A stretch of 64,000 nt of DNA from an uncultured Lachnospiraceae bacterium (GTDB lineage: Bacteria; Bacillota; Clostridia; Lachnospirales; Lachnospiraceae). Below the pieces are notes generated by a model. That model was not told the DNA's origin. It worked only from the letters and a program-made list of their open reading frames with translations, and did no database searches. The DNA lies in assembly GCA_947648875.1 (NCBI GenBank), contig CANSPM010000006.1, forward strand, positions 44,497 through 108,496. The letters run 5' to 3'. Below, piece by piece: positions 43,234-52,392 of the stretch. The first letter of the stretch is position 1. Each line of letters opens with the position of its first letter. Both the position numbers and the translations under genes were made by a program.

Positions 43234-43455
43234 TTAAGAGGCATCTCCACGATCATTACGTCCAAGATGCATATAAAAAGTAACCAGGTACAAACCACAA
43301 AGTCCCACGATCACATAGACAATTCTGGATAACCATGACATATCACCAAATATGAAAGCCACCAGGTCAAATCGAAACAAGCCTATTAATCCCCAGTTTA
43401 TTGCGCCAATAATAGCAATGGTCAGGGCTGTGCCGTCTAAATATTTATTTCCCAT
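43234..43455 (-). CDS. DUF378 small membrane protein
   Basis: 73 residues with two hydrophobic segments: TALTIAIIGAINWGLIGLF, which is the typical 'INWGLVG' motif of the DUF378 family, and SRIVYVIVGLCGLYLVTFYM. The family is widespread in Firmicutes with unknown function. GGGAGGTATC precedes the start on the minus strand. It faces away from rsfS and lies after lexA. Confidence 0.88.
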   Translation of the reverse strand: MGNKYLDGTALTIAIIGAINWGLIGLFRFDLVAFIFGDMSWLSRIVYVIVGLCGLYLVTFYMHLGRNDRGDAS

Positions 43456-43607
43456 AAATTGATACCTCCCTGTTTATAAGATTCCCGGCCTTCCACTACA
43501 TTCCTGGCAAAAAATATGGCGAGTATAGTCCCTTTTCAGGTGCTGTACGGAAGACGGATTAAAGTTTCCACAATTATTGTGTCCCAAAGACAGAGAGAGT
43601 ATACAGC

Positions 43608-44225
43608 CTATTGATAAAATCGAAAAACGCCAAAAACCTTTCCCAAAATTTGGCAATCATCGACAATGATAGGCGCCATGGAATCATTCTCAGGCTGTAA
43701 GCGAATATGTCCGTCTTCTTTATAATATGTTTTTACCGTGGCGGAATCATCCAACAGCGCCACTACCATATCTCCATTGACAGCGGTGCTACAGCAGTTG
43801 ACAAAAATGCGGTCTCCGTTGAAAATCCCCACATTGACCATAGAGTCCCCCTTGACTTTCAATATGAAGGATTCGCCTCGAGGCACTACATCTGCGGGTA
43901 TGGGAAAATAGTCCTCAATATTTTCCTGCGCCAATATAGGCTGTCCTGCCGCCACCTGTCCTACAATGGGAATGCTGACCATCTCCGTGCGCACCATCTG
44001 AAAGCTGTCATCGCAGATCTCGATGGCTCTAGGTTTAGTGGGGTCACGGCGTATATACCCGTTTTTTTCCAATGTCTCCAGATGGGAGTGTACGGAAGAG
44101 GTAGACTTCAAATGTACCGTCTCACAAATCTCACGGACAGTGGGCGGATATCCCCTTTTCAGAATTTCATCCTTAATATAATCTAAAATCTCCTGTTGTT
44201 TGGCAGTTATCTTACCATAGCCCAT
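43608..44225 (-). CDS. lexA: SOS repressor LexA
   Basis: 205 residues. N-terminal winged helix ([34 protein letters not shown]), the cleavage site between Ala93 and Gly94 in VGQVAAGQP, and the peptidase dyad Ser128 (KGDSMVN) and Lys165 (SATVKTYY). I chose ATG 44225 (GGAGG 8 bases away) over ATG 44240. It is controlled by its own boxes: the -35 element of its promoter (TTGCTT-17-TATAAT on the minus strand, 44283-44311) overlaps a LexA-box-like site at 44309. Confidence 0.96.
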   Translation of the reverse strand: MGYGKITAKQQEILDYIKDEILKRGYPPTVREICETVHLKSTSSVHSHLETLEKNGYIRRDPTKPRAIEICDDSFQMVRTEMVSIPIVGQVAAGQPILAQENIEDYFPIPADVVPRGESFILKVKGDSMVNVGIFNGDRIFVNCCSTAVNGDMVVALLDDSATVKTYYKEDGHIRLQPENDSMAPIIVDDCQILGKVFGVFRFYQ

Positions 44226-44282
44226 TCTATGGTCCTCCATTTCTCAAAAATATTGTTGACGGTTTCTGTATTGAATAAAGTC

Positions 44283-44395
44283 ATTATAACATATCGGATC
44301 AAAAAAAGCAAACATATATTCCAAAAATATGTTCGATAGTTCTTGACAAAAGAATGTGCGTTCGGTATAATGCATTTAGAAAGAACAAATGTTCC
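44283..44395. promoter_or_regulatory. divergent SOS control region with LexA boxes
   Basis: The known Gram-positive LexA box is CGAACNNNNGTTCG. Four candidates: 44309-44322 (CAAACATATATTCC), 44322-44335 (CAAAAATATGTTCG), 44351-44364 (AGAATGTGCGTTCG) and 44382-44395 (AGAACAAATGTTCC, perfect GAAC-N4-GTTC core). The plus-strand promoter is TTGACA at 44343-44348, spacer 17, TATAAT at 44366-44371; the third box lies in its spacer and the fourth just past the start. The minus-strand promoter for lexA lies at 44283-44311. Confidence 0.8.
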
Positions 44396-44435
44396 GAACG
44401 GAGATTTGCATAAAAGCCAGCGGGGGGATTGAAAA

Positions 44436-44819
44436 ATGAACCAGACAGCACAAATATATGACAGATACTTTAAAAACCAGCAGAGAAAGCGTCAAAGGCA
44501 GAAAGAGATTCGCCGCAGCTTTATTCTGACAGGTATTGCGGTGGTGCTGGTACTGAGTTTCACCCTTTCTTACCATGCATTATTGTCCCAGGCCAATACG
44601 GAGCTGGAAGAAACTTCCTACAAGTATTTTACCAGTGTTCGGATCGAGCCCGGCGAAACCCTGTGGGCTCTGGCAGACAGATATGCCGACAGAGCGCATT
44701 ATGCCACCCAGGCTCAGTATATTGACGAGGTCATGCGGATGAATCATCTGGCGGGAGAGGAGATCTGTGCAGGCAATTACCTGATTGTTCCATATTACTC
44801 TACAGAGTTTGTACAGTAG
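44436..44819 (+). CDS. yneA: YneA-like SOS cell-division inhibitor (membrane helix plus LysM-like domain)
   Basis: 127 residues: a basic N-terminus (RKRQRQKEIRR), one membrane helix (SFILTGIAVVLVLSFTLSYHALL), and a C-terminal domain with SVRIEPGETLWALADRYADR and IDEVMRMNHLAGEEICAGNYLIVPYYS, the LysM pattern of YneA. In Bacilli, yneA is divergent from lexA, is induced by DNA damage, and delays division until repair is done. The arrangement and strong promoter with LexA boxes here are the same. Sequence similarity to B. subtilis YneA is limited, so the name is by domain and context. Confidence 0.85.
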   Translation: MNQTAQIYDRYFKNQQRKRQRQKEIRRSFILTGIAVVLVLSFTLSYHALLSQANTELEETSYKYFTSVRIEPGETLWALADRYADRAHYATQAQYIDEVMRMNHLAGEEICAGNYLIVPYYSTEFVQ

Positions 44820-44837
44820 AATATCTCCTGTAAGACA

Positions 44838-45896
44838 TTATTCACGAAGTCGCACGGCGTTGGCTGCCCGGCGTCTGCGTTCATCCTCTTGGGCGGCATA
44901 GTGTTTTCGCGTGGTATTGACATCACTGTGCCCAAGTACATCAGCTACCAGATAGATGTCGCCGGTCTCCTGGTATAGGGCTGTGCCATAGGTACTGCGT
45001 AGCTTGTGAGGCGTTATTTTTTTCAGAGTAGTAACCCGAGAAGCGTATTTTTTCACCAGGTTTTCTACAGAGCGCACAGCCATGCGCCGGTTTTGCAAGG
45101 AGAGAAAAAGGGCATTTTCGTGACCTTCCGCAGGTATCAGATGCTCACGCTGTTCCAGGTAGTCCAGCAGAGCTGTTCCCACCTCTTCCCCGAAATAGAT
45201 TATGGCCTCTTTCCCTCCCTTGCGTAGAATTTTGATTCCATATACATCAAAATTGACATCCTGTATATCAAGACCCACACATTCTGACACTCGAATCCCG
45301 GTCCCCAGCAGCAGTGTAATCAATGCCACATCCCGAAGTTTGGTCTTCTTATGGTACTCCAGTTCCTTTTTGGTCAGCTTTGTCCCATCCTCCACCTGGT
45401 CCAGCAATATAGCCACTTCATTGGGCTCCAGACGAATAATCTCCTTTTCGTGCTGCTTGGGAAGCGGTACAAGAGCCGCCGGATTTTTCTCTATTTTCTC
45501 GCTCTCAAAGAAATAATTATAGAAGCTTCTTAGGGATGCCAGTTTACGGCTTTTTCCCCGTTCCTCATTGATAATGTCTTTCCCATCCTTTTGATATAGA
45601 GATACATATTCCAGGTATTCCTCAATGTCCTGCCGATTGAGCATATCCAGATATTCCAAAGGAATTTGGGAAATTGTCAACTTGGCGCAGGCGCTGTTTT
45701 TCTCATGTAAAAATTCAAAAAACATTCGCAGGTCATAGGCATAGGCCAGACGAGTTCTAGCCGAGGTATACGGTTCAATACCCCGGAAAAATTCTTTGCA
45801 AAAAGGGGGCAGTTCCTCCAGAACGGCACGCATTTTCAGAATATTTTGTTTCTTTTGTTCTTCATGATAACTGAATTTATTTGTGTTATTTGCCAT
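44838..45896 (-). CDS. tyrosine recombinase of the XerC/XerD type
   Basis: 352 residues. N-terminal SAM-like DNA-binding domain (SARTRLAYAYDLRMFFEFLHE), then catalytic residues Arg in LLLGTGIRVSECVGL, Lys in the KGGKEAIIYF beta hairpin, HKLRSTYG (His-x-x-Arg), LGHSDVNTTRKHYA with His and Tyr nucleophile. Its position near lexA and absence of att sites or phage genes suggest a core chromosomal recombinase, perhaps chromosome-dimer resolution, rather than an integrase. It overlaps ttcA by 11 bases. Confidence 0.87.
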   Translation of the reverse strand: MANNTNKFSYHEEQKKQNILKMRAVLEELPPFCKEFFRGIEPYTSARTRLAYAYDLRMFFEFLHEKNSACAKLTISQIPLEYLDMLNRQDIEEYLEYVSLYQKDGKDIINEERGKSRKLASLRSFYNYFFESEKIEKNPAALVPLPKQHEKEIIRLEPNEVAILLDQVEDGTKLTKKELEYHKKTKLRDVALITLLLGTGIRVSECVGLDIQDVNFDVYGIKILRKGGKEAIIYFGEEVGTALLDYLEQREHLIPAEGHENALFLSLQNRRMAVRSVENLVKKYASRVTTLKKITPHKLRSTYGTALYQETGDIYLVADVLGHSDVNTTRKHYAAQEDERRRRAANAVRLRE

Positions 45897-46611
45897 TGCC
45901 TTCCCATCCTTTCAAATTGCCGGTCTGTATGGCTGTAAACATGCGCTCTTTTACGCCGGGATTTTCCTGATTCAGTTGTCGAAGCAACTTTTTGACATAT
46001 TCTCTCTTGGTATAACCGTCTGCCGGGCAAGGACTTTTTACTACAGGTACATTGTATTTGTGGACAAAGCCAATGACATCTGCTTCGTTCATATACATAA
46101 GAGGTCTGATTACAGTCAGATCCATACGGTCTAAGTAGGTCACAGGGGAAAAGGTGTGGAAGCGGCCTTCATAAATAAGGGACAAAAGCATAGTTTCCAC
46201 CACATCATCCTTGTGATGTGCATAGGCTACCTTATTACAGCCGGCAGCTTTTATAGCGGTATTCAATGCGCCTTTTCGCATTTTGGCGCACAGGGCACAG
46301 GGGTTATCCTCCTTGCGAACCTCGAATACAACCTGCGCAATATCCGTTTTTACCACCGTATATTCCACATTAAGACTATCACACAAATTCTGAATCCCGT
46401 TCAGATTCAGATTCTCAAACCCCAGATCCACTGTTATAGCGTGGATCGTGAAGTGCATCGGATAGAAGCGCATCAGGCCATGCAGAGCATAGAGCAAGGT
46501 CAGGGAATCCTTTCCACCGGAAATCCCCACTGCGATTTTATCACCATCTGCAATCATATGGTAGTCATCTATGGCACGACGGACATAACTCAGTACCTGC
46601 TGTAATTTCAT
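45886..46611 (-). CDS. ttcA: tRNA 2-thiocytidine biosynthesis protein TtcA
   Basis: 241 residues. The PP-loop ATP pyrophosphatase motif is GISGGKDSLTLLYAL near residue 29; DNPCALCAKMRKGAL holds the CxxC that ligates the Fe-S cluster or carries sulphur, and AHHKDDVVETMLLSL is next. It thiolates C32 of certain tRNAs. The C-terminal region has one extra Cys pair only (SPCPADGYTKRE). The ribosome site GGAGGATTTACC stands just before the start. Confidence 0.88.
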   Translation of the reverse strand: MKLQQVLSYVRRAIDDYHMIADGDKIAVGISGGKDSLTLLYALHGLMRFYPMHFTIHAITVDLGFENLNLNGIQNLCDSLNVEYTVVKTDIAQVVFEVRKEDNPCALCAKMRKGALNTAIKAAGCNKVAYAHHKDDVVETMLLSLIYEGRFHTFSPVTYLDRMDLTVIRPLMYMNEADVIGFVHKYNVPVVKSPCPADGYTKREYVKKLLRQLNQENPGVKERMFTAIQTGNLKGWEGNGK

Positions 46612-47302
46612 AGGTAAATCCTCCTGCTAAAGAGTCCAATCCAGAGAACGTTTAAAAAGTGCTTTCGTTAGATGTGCGGACTGTTGTAGGAAATATATGC
46701 CAAATAGATGAGATATAGTGGGCTGACGTTGACTGAAAATGGGCATATATATAACGCAAAGCAGGGCGTACAACAAGTCGGAAATGTATACCTTTCGAGT
46801 GTTTTCCTGTCAAGGGAGACAGCTACACTTATCCTATATTTTTAAACATGCTCTAGTCTGAATACACTATATTTTTATAATGAGTATCTAACTATCTTAT
46901 TCTACCTTTTTTTACGCCAGTAAACAATATTTTTTTCGTTTGTTTCACAAAATTTTCCCAGTGTTACCAGTTCTAAACAAGTATAATACCATATGCGATC
47001 TATCCATGTGCATAATTCATACGATTCCTCAAAACGCATAAACTATATGGTAACCGAGGAAGAAGATAAGCAGTGCCTGCTTTCCTTTTTCTTATAGTTT
47101 TCTTTTCTTTTTTTTGGTAAAATGGCTCTTGTTATATACGCAAAATCAGTGTATGATATAGTGTATAATATGAGAAACAGAAATCACTCCGAAACAAATT
47201 TTCCTATTTTCAGAAAAAGGTTGGGGATGATTTACTCTCAAATATGCTTTAAACGCAAGTATCACCGACATAGATTAAGACACTTGCAGGAAAGAGGTAA
47301 AG
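46612..47302. other. 691-base AT-rich gap with no recognised gene
   Basis: I see no coding frame with ribosome site and no tRNA or known RNA. There is a short hairpin AAGCAG/CTGCTT near 47070 followed by TTTCCTTTTT, which might end an unknown transcript. The end of the gap holds the promoter for the transporter at 47129. Confidence 0.55.
47129..47157 (+). promoter_or_regulatory. promoter of the AI-2E-family transporter
   Basis: TTGTTA at 47129-47134, spacer 17, TATGAT at 47152-47157. Confidence 0.55.
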
Positions 47303-48850
47303 ATGAAACTCAGATGGAAGAATCAATATATCAGATGGGGACTGACAGCATTGCTTGTGATTATGGGCGGCATTATGTTTTACTATTTGTTGTTCCATTC
47401 CTCGAATATCAAATCGGCTTTTAATGTTGTTGTAGGAATTATGATGCCGGTGGTTTTCGGATTTATACTGTCCTATCTATTGACTCCAGTTTTGAACAAC
47501 ATTGAACAGAGGGTATTGCTTCCCCTCAGAAAAGTTCTGAAGATTAAGGAAGGACCTCAAAGTCAGAAGAGAACCCGCATGTTGGGTGTTCTGATCACAG
47601 CCCTTTTGTTCTATTTTGTTATCCATCTTTTGGTGAGTATGTTGGTCTCCCAGATTGTTCCCAGCATTCAAAATATTGTGTCAAATTTTGATACGTATAT
47701 GACAAATTTTACAGAATGGATGAATAAGCTGTTGGCTGATAATTCGGAGATTAAGGATTATGCAATCAGTCTGATCAATCGCTATTCCGTAGAGTTGGAG
47801 CGCTTTCTAAACGAGACTGTCCTCACCAAGTCCAGTGAGCTTATTAAGACGGTGTCCCTGAGTGTATTGGGCATATTTAAAACTCTGTGGAATTTTATCA
47901 TTGGATTTATTATCTCAATATATATTCTTGGCAGCAAGGAGAAGTTTGCCGTGCAGGCAAAAAAATTAATCTATGCCTGCTATCAGTCTGATTCGGCCAA
48001 TGTGATTATAAATAATTTTCGCTTTGCCCACAATACATTTATCGGGTTTATCAGCGGAAAGATTCTGGACTCACTGATAATAGGTATGTTATGTCTTATA
48101 GGAACCACCTTGCTACAGACTCCCTATGCGGCACTGATCAGCGTTATTATCGGCGTTACAAACATAATTCCTTTCTTTGGACCATTTTTGGGAGCAATTC
48201 CCAGTGCAGTGCTGATCCTGGTAGTAGATCCAATGCATCCACTAAATTGTGTATATTTTATAATCTTTATACTAATTCTCCAGCAAGTAGATGGCAATCT
48301 GATCGGACCGAAGATTTTGGGAGATTCCACGGGCTTATCCAGTTTTTGGGTAATTTTTGCCATCACATTATTTGGTGGTCTATTCAATGTGCTGGGCATG
48401 ATTGTGGGGGTTCCAATTTTCGCAATTATCTACGCGGCGGTAAGATCCCATGTAAATTCTGCCCTGATAAAAAAGAATATGCCTATCAGAAGCGATGTAT
48501 ATGAAAATATAGAATGCGTGGACGAAGCAGGAATCCATGCTATAAATAATTTGGAGCGTCGCAGGATAATAAAAGCCAATAATCTTGAAAAGAAGGAGAA
48601 TAGAGCAGATGACATGCAGGACGGCCTGCATGAAAATCTAGTCTCCGGAATGCGTTTCATAAGTAATGCGGAAGAGTGGAAGAGAAGAGTACCCGTGCGG
48701 TGGAATGATGCAGAGTCAGTGGCCCGTGGGGAAGCGATACATGGAACAGATACTGCAACAACTACCGCAACAATTACATCTGTTTTTTCTGAAAAAGAAG
48801 TCGGATCGGAGGAAATAAGAGATGTCTCCAAAGAAAAGAACGATATGTAA
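47303..48850 (+). CDS. AI-2E/PerM-family transporter
   Basis: 515 residues. The hydrophobic core (residues 1-400) has the family's eight spans with VVFGFILSYLLTPVLN, ISVIIGVTNIIPFFGPFLGAIPSAV and LQQVDGNLIGPKILGDSTGLSSFWVI, as in the YdiK/YtvI/YueF group. A hydrophilic tail of about 100 residues with Lys/Glu and Thr-rich (TDTATTTATITS) stretches follows. Members move diverse small solutes; AI-2 export applies to E. coli TqsA only. Function here is not known. It stands alone. Confidence 0.88.
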   Translation: MKLRWKNQYIRWGLTALLVIMGGIMFYYLLFHSSNIKSAFNVVVGIMMPVVFGFILSYLLTPVLNNIEQRVLLPLRKVLKIKEGPQSQKRTRMLGVLITALLFYFVIHLLVSMLVSQIVPSIQNIVSNFDTYMTNFTEWMNKLLADNSEIKDYAISLINRYSVELERFLNETVLTKSSELIKTVSLSVLGIFKTLWNFIIGFIISIYILGSKEKFAVQAKKLIYACYQSDSANVIINNFRFAHNTFIGFISGKILDSLIIGMLCLIGTTLLQTPYAALISVIIGVTNIIPFFGPFLGAIPSAVLILVVDPMHPLNCVYFIIFILILQQVDGNLIGPKILGDSTGLSSFWVIFAITLFGGLFNVLGMIVGVPIFAIIYAAVRSHVNSALIKKNMPIRSDVYENIECVDEAGIHAINNLERRRIIKANNLEKKENRADDMQDGLHENLVSGMRFISNAEEWKRRVPVRWNDAESVARGEAIHGTDTATTTATITSVFSEKEVGSEEIRDVSKEKNDM

Positions 48851-49217
48851 TGTATTGGTTTGGGTAGTAAGCCATGTCTCAAAACAACATAACTCTATGG
48901 GACATGGCAAAACAAAAAAGCATACAGACAATCTCTGCCATCCGGGACCCAAAATGCAGTGTGGAGGATGGAAATTATGCTCAAGTATATAAATCAACAT
49001 TTATTGGGGAATGATTATGAAAATACACTATCTGTGAGAGCATAACAGAAATGAGACAGTATTTAGATAGTACAGATTCTGTAATTATATGTAAGAATAT
49101 GCACTATAATACCTTGGAACTTATGTGTATAGGAAGCATTTTCTCACAACGGGAGTACTAAAACTCTAATTCAAGATCGTAGTAATATTGAGAATAATTG
49201 CGAATTTAAGATAATAG
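48851..49217. other. 367-base gap without a gene
   Basis: An inverted repeat GCCATGTC (48871-48878) / GACATGGC (48901-48908) lies near the left end, but with A-rich rather than T-rich flank, so it is at best a weak terminator. Otherwise AT-rich DNA with no frame or RNA that I recognise. Confidence 0.55.
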
Positions 49218-49682
49218 TTAAATTGATAATGTTTCTGAATCTAATATAATAGTAAAGGGTCCATCATTTAACAGAGAAACTTTCATATCGGCTCCGAAAC
49301 AGCCATGTCTAACCTTTTCGGAAGAATTTCCCAGCTGATGTTGACATTCATTGATAATATATTGATAAAGGTTCTCAGCCAATTCCGGAGCGCCTGCATT
49401 TATAAAGGAAGGCCGGTTGCCCTTGCGGCAATCGGCATACAGTGTGAATTGTGAAACCAGAAGAAGACTGCCATCTACATCCCGTAGAGACAGGTTGGTC
49501 TTGCCATTCTGATCTTCAAAAATCCGCAGTCCCAATAGCTTTTTAATCATTTTATCCGCAACAATCCTGGTATCTGTATGATTTACACCAATCAGCACCA
49601 GAACCCCCTTCCCAATAGACCCGATAATCTGCTGATCCACAGATACACTGGCCTCAGAAACTCTTTGTATTACAAATCGCAT
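49218..49682 (-). CDS. dtd: D-aminoacyl-tRNA deacylase
   Basis: Removes D-amino acids from tRNA. 154 residues: [35 protein letters not shown] with the Ser-Gln-Phe-Thr-Leu active motif, and [13 protein letters not shown] (the NxGPxT motif; Phe replaces Val). Start ATG 49682. Its end is only a short distance from a gap with a large hairpin at 49945. Confidence 0.94.
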   Translation of the reverse strand: MRFVIQRVSEASVSVDQQIIGSIGKGVLVLIGVNHTDTRIVADKMIKKLLGLRIFEDQNGKTNLSLRDVDGSLLLVSQFTLYADCRKGNRPSFINAGAPELAENLYQYIINECQHQLGNSSEKVRHGCFGADMKVSLLNDGPFTIILDSETLSI

Positions 49683-50042
49683 AATATCAACTCCCTAAGA
49701 AATCTTCGCCCAGTATTAACCATATCAAATAGTGGGTGAACCTGAATCATTTCACAAGCGGTCTACCAAACCCCATCTTGTATAAAAAATCAAAACTGGA
49801 AACAACCTCAAAAATATTCTACACATATTTGCTATAAGCACACCTAAACCTTATCCAAGAGAGGTCCTTCCGAGACAACTATGTGAACAAATATATAAAA
49901 ATGGTAATCAACTTAAAAATATTTTCCCCCATTTTCTCCACACCCCAACTTTAACGAATAGTTGACTTGGAGGATTCTCTTGCGGATGGTGGTTTTTAGG
50001 GGCGCCAACTATTCGTTAAAGTTGGCTTTTGCGCATAGTTAA
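49683..50042. other. 360-base gap between dtd and the next gene
   Basis: Contains a 20-bp perfect inverted repeat (49945-49964 and 50006-50025, see separate entry) and otherwise AT-rich DNA without coding frames. Confidence 0.6.
49945..50025. repeat. 20-bp perfect inverted repeat with 41-base loop
   Basis: CCAACTTTAACGAATAGTTG at 49945-49964 is exactly complementary to CAACTATTCGTTAAAGTTGG at 50006-50025. CTTTT follows on the plus strand. It may be a terminator-like or small non-autonomous element; it lies between two minus-strand genes. Confidence 0.8.
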
Positions 50043-50282
50043 TTATGAGTCCTGCCGCAGATTTTTCAGCTTTTCAATCAATTCCAGATCATCGGAGGTT
50101 AGCTTTATATTGGTCTGAAATTCCTGTCCGTCGGCAGTCACGACTTTGCACTCCATAACGGTTCCCTCCTGAATACCGGTCCTGGTGAGTGCCTTTACAA
50201 ATTGAATAAATTTCGGATGGTTATTCTGAAACCTGTCAAAATCGTTTTTTAACCCTAATATGGCCATAGGATTCAAATTCAT
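50043..50282 (-). CDS. hypothetical protein, 79 residues
   Basis: Reads MNLNPMAILGLKNDFDRFQN then KFIQFVKALTRTGIQEGTVM and ECKVVTADGQEFQTNIKLTS, a mixed helical then beta layout with an acidic helix at the end. I picked the ATG at 50282 because AGAGGTG lies about 7 bases upstream on the minus strand. Similar small proteins occur in related Clostridia, but I know of no function. It sits beside thrH, separated by about 70 bases. Confidence 0.6.
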   Translation of the reverse strand: MNLNPMAILGLKNDFDRFQNNHPKFIQFVKALTRTGIQEGTVMECKVVTADGQEFQTNIKLTSDDLELIEKLKNLRQDS

Positions 50283-50353
50283 TTGCATACACCTCTTATC
50301 TGTAAACCTGTACATTCTGACTGCAAAAGCGGTCGAATAAATTCCTCAAATAA

Positions 50354-50956
50354 TCACTTCATTGCGGCCTTTATGGCTGCCATCAACTCTTCATAGGTCT
50401 CATAAGCTGGCAGCTGCGGATAGTCCGCCTTGATCTTGTCTGTGGTCTTAAACAGGAATCCGGCCTTACTGGCTGTTATCATACCCAGATCGTTATAGCT
50501 GTCCCCGCTGGCAATGGTATCATATCCAATAGACTGTAGGGCTTTGACGGTAGTCAGTTTAGAATCCGCAATTCGCATTTTGAATCCAATAATCTCACCG
50601 TCTTTAGCCACTTCCAGGGAATTGCAGAATATTGTGGGCCATCCCAGCTTTTTCATTAGAGGGCTGGCAAATTGCGTGAATGTGTCGCTGATAATGATAA
50701 CCTGGGTGATGGAGCGCAGTTCATCCAGAAAGTCTTTGGCGCCAGGCATGGGATCAATTGTCGCTATCGTTTTCTGAATCTCCATCAGGCCTAAATGACG
50801 CTCCTTTAATATCTCCAACCTATATTTCATCAGTTTTTCATAGTCTGGTTCATCGCGGGTAGTTTTCCGAAGTTCGGGAATGCCGCTGGCCTCGGCAAAA
50901 GCAATCCATATCTCCGGCACCAACACTCCCTCTAAATCTAAACAGGTAATGTACAT
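50354..50956 (-). CDS. thrH: HAD phosphoserine phosphatase/homoserine phosphotransferase ThrH
   Basis: 200 residues. CLDLEGVLVPEIWIAFAE is the hallmark opening of ThrH; ISDTFTQFASPLMKKLG is HAD motif II, Lys in IADSKLTTVKAL, and GDSYNDLGMI motif IV. In Pseudomonas it dephosphorylates phosphoserine and moves phosphate to homoserine. Start ATG 50956 with GGAGG 8 bases upstream; ATG 50962 is too near the site. No threonine or serine genes are adjacent. Confidence 0.9.
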   Translation of the reverse strand: MYITCLDLEGVLVPEIWIAFAEASGIPELRKTTRDEPDYEKLMKYRLEILKERHLGLMEIQKTIATIDPMPGAKDFLDELRSITQVIIISDTFTQFASPLMKKLGWPTIFCNSLEVAKDGEIIGFKMRIADSKLTTVKALQSIGYDTIASGDSYNDLGMITASKAGFLFKTTDKIKADYPQLPAYETYEELMAAIKAAMK

Positions 50957-51028
50957 AATCATGTCCTCCGTATTTCCAAAATCAACAATATTTTCTATTA
51001 TACAACAATCAGGGATGTTTCACAATAC

Positions 51029-51604
51029 CTAAGATTCCGCTATATATTGCAAAGTCTGGATCAGGCTCTCAAAATTCTTAAAACGTTTTTCCTCTACTAC
51101 TATGCTCAAAACAGAGTCATAGGTATAACGAGGAAGGTCAAACTGTGTATTTATTCTGAATTTTCTATTTTCAGGTCGTGATTTCAATTCCGTTATATTA
51201 TAAATCTCCAGTATGTGCCATACAACGGAACGGTCCGCCATTTTGAGCAAGAAATCCACAGCTTTTTCCGCGGGAGCAGGCTGCTCCTCTGCGTGACCAT
51301 GCAGGTAGGCATACAACCCCTCATCCGCCTTATTTAGAGAGATCAGATACATTTCCCCCTGATGAAAATAGAAAATGATATTTGAAAGGATAATTCTTTT
51401 TTGGAGCAAAAAAAAGACCAGAAGTACAGTGACAGCCATCACAATACCCACTATAATGCAGACTTTATACCCCCCTATAAGAAGGGTCCCCAGAAGTAGC
51501 ACTCCACCAGATATGGCCAGGGCAACCGTTGTTCTCTCGTGTTTTTCCGGAACAGATATCCAAATTTGTGCCTGCTCTTCGTCGCTTATATTTTTGCTTT
51601 CCAT
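51029..51604 (-). CDS. membrane protein of unknown function
   Basis: 191 residues with an acidic N-terminus, two adjacent membrane helices (ALAISGGVLLLGTLLIGG and VCIIVGIVMAVTVLLVFFLL), then a soluble C-terminal part with several beta-like strands (VVWHILEIYNI, INTQFDLPRYTYDSVLSIVV). No family recognised. AAGGAG lies 10 bases before the ATG. It is next to thrH and a lipoprotein gene on the same strand. Confidence 0.6.
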   Translation of the reverse strand: MESKNISDEEQAQIWISVPEKHERTTVALAISGGVLLLGTLLIGGYKVCIIVGIVMAVTVLLVFFLLQKRIILSNIIFYFHQGEMYLISLNKADEGLYAYLHGHAEEQPAPAEKAVDFLLKMADRSVVWHILEIYNITELKSRPENRKFRINTQFDLPRYTYDSVLSIVVEEKRFKNFESLIQTLQYIAES

Positions 51605-51682
51605 GTTTCGTTATCTCCTTTTGCGTTTATAGTGTAATTAGTACTTTATAACACGTCTGTTTCCTCTTATACTATAATACAC

Positions 51683-51723
51683 AAAATAAAAGGGGAATGC
51701 AACCCCTAAAGGCTACATTCCCC
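51683..51723 (-). terminator. terminator of the lipoprotein gene (minus strand)
   Basis: GGGGAATG at 51692-51699 and CATTCCCC at 51716-51723 form the stem; on the minus strand the hairpin is followed by TTTTATTTT (complement of 51683-51691). Confidence 0.75.
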
Positions 51724-51746
51724 CATAACATTGAAAATATTTATTC

Positions 51747-52286
51747 TTACTTATTGAAAACGGTGAAGAATACGTCACCTTCAGTATTGTCAGAGAAGAA
51801 CTCCAGGTAAGATACCGAAAATTCCTTAGCTTCCGCAGGCACTTCATAAATAATATGATAGGTGCAGCTGTCCCCCTTGGCAAGAGAATACTCGGAAGGC
51901 ATAATGGTGCTGGAGCTATCCATCTCAATACCAAAATCAAAGTCGTCATCGCCATCGCCCAAATCGTGCCACTGAATCTGGAAATCGCTGTTAAACATGG
52001 GCAGCGCCTCACCGAAAGTGTTCTTGATCGTGATTACGACATCCAGCAACTGCATACCTTCACTGGGGGTATAGCCCTCGTACTCAGAAGGATATGCTAC
52101 GGAATCAACGCTGTAGTCAAAGAATGCCGTTCTGAAAGTAGTGCCGATCTCCCCGTCTGCCTGACCGTCCACTGCCTTTACGACATTGTTCACTGTGGTT
52201 CCACTGGGGCTGCCACAAGAACTGAGCATCATACATGCCATCATCATGACCGCAACACAAGCTACTAACTTCTTTTTGAGTTTCAT
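51747..52286 (-). CDS. DUF5067/DUF4352-like lipoprotein
   Basis: 179 residues. Signal peptide MKLKKKLVACVAVMMMACMM ends in a lipobox LSSCG with Cys about 24. The mature part is an Ig-like beta fold: TFRTAFFDYSVDSV, LLDVVITIKNTFGEALPM and SYLEFFSDNTEG match the Telokin-like DUF4352/DUF5067 group, surface proteins of unknown role found in Firmicutes. A minus-strand terminator follows directly. An acidic stretch GDGDDDFDFGIEMD is notable. Confidence 0.75.
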   Translation of the reverse strand: MKLKKKLVACVAVMMMACMMLSSCGSPSGTTVNNVVKAVDGQADGEIGTTFRTAFFDYSVDSVAYPSEYEGYTPSEGMQLLDVVITIKNTFGEALPMFNSDFQIQWHDLGDGDDDFDFGIEMDSSSTIMPSEYSLAKGDSCTYHIIYEVPAEAKEFSVSYLEFFSDNTEGDVFFTVFNK

Positions 52287-52392
52287 AATTACTCCTCTCC
52301 TCTTCCATACACTTTTTTGTTTGATCCCTGTCTACCAGCGATCAAATGAAATTATAGTACTATTTTTCGTTTTTGTCTATATCTTTCCCAAA

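Noticed and set aside
44838..45896. Phage or genomic-island integrase
   Set aside because: No attachment repeats, tRNA target or phage genes nearby; looks like a core Xer-type recombinase.
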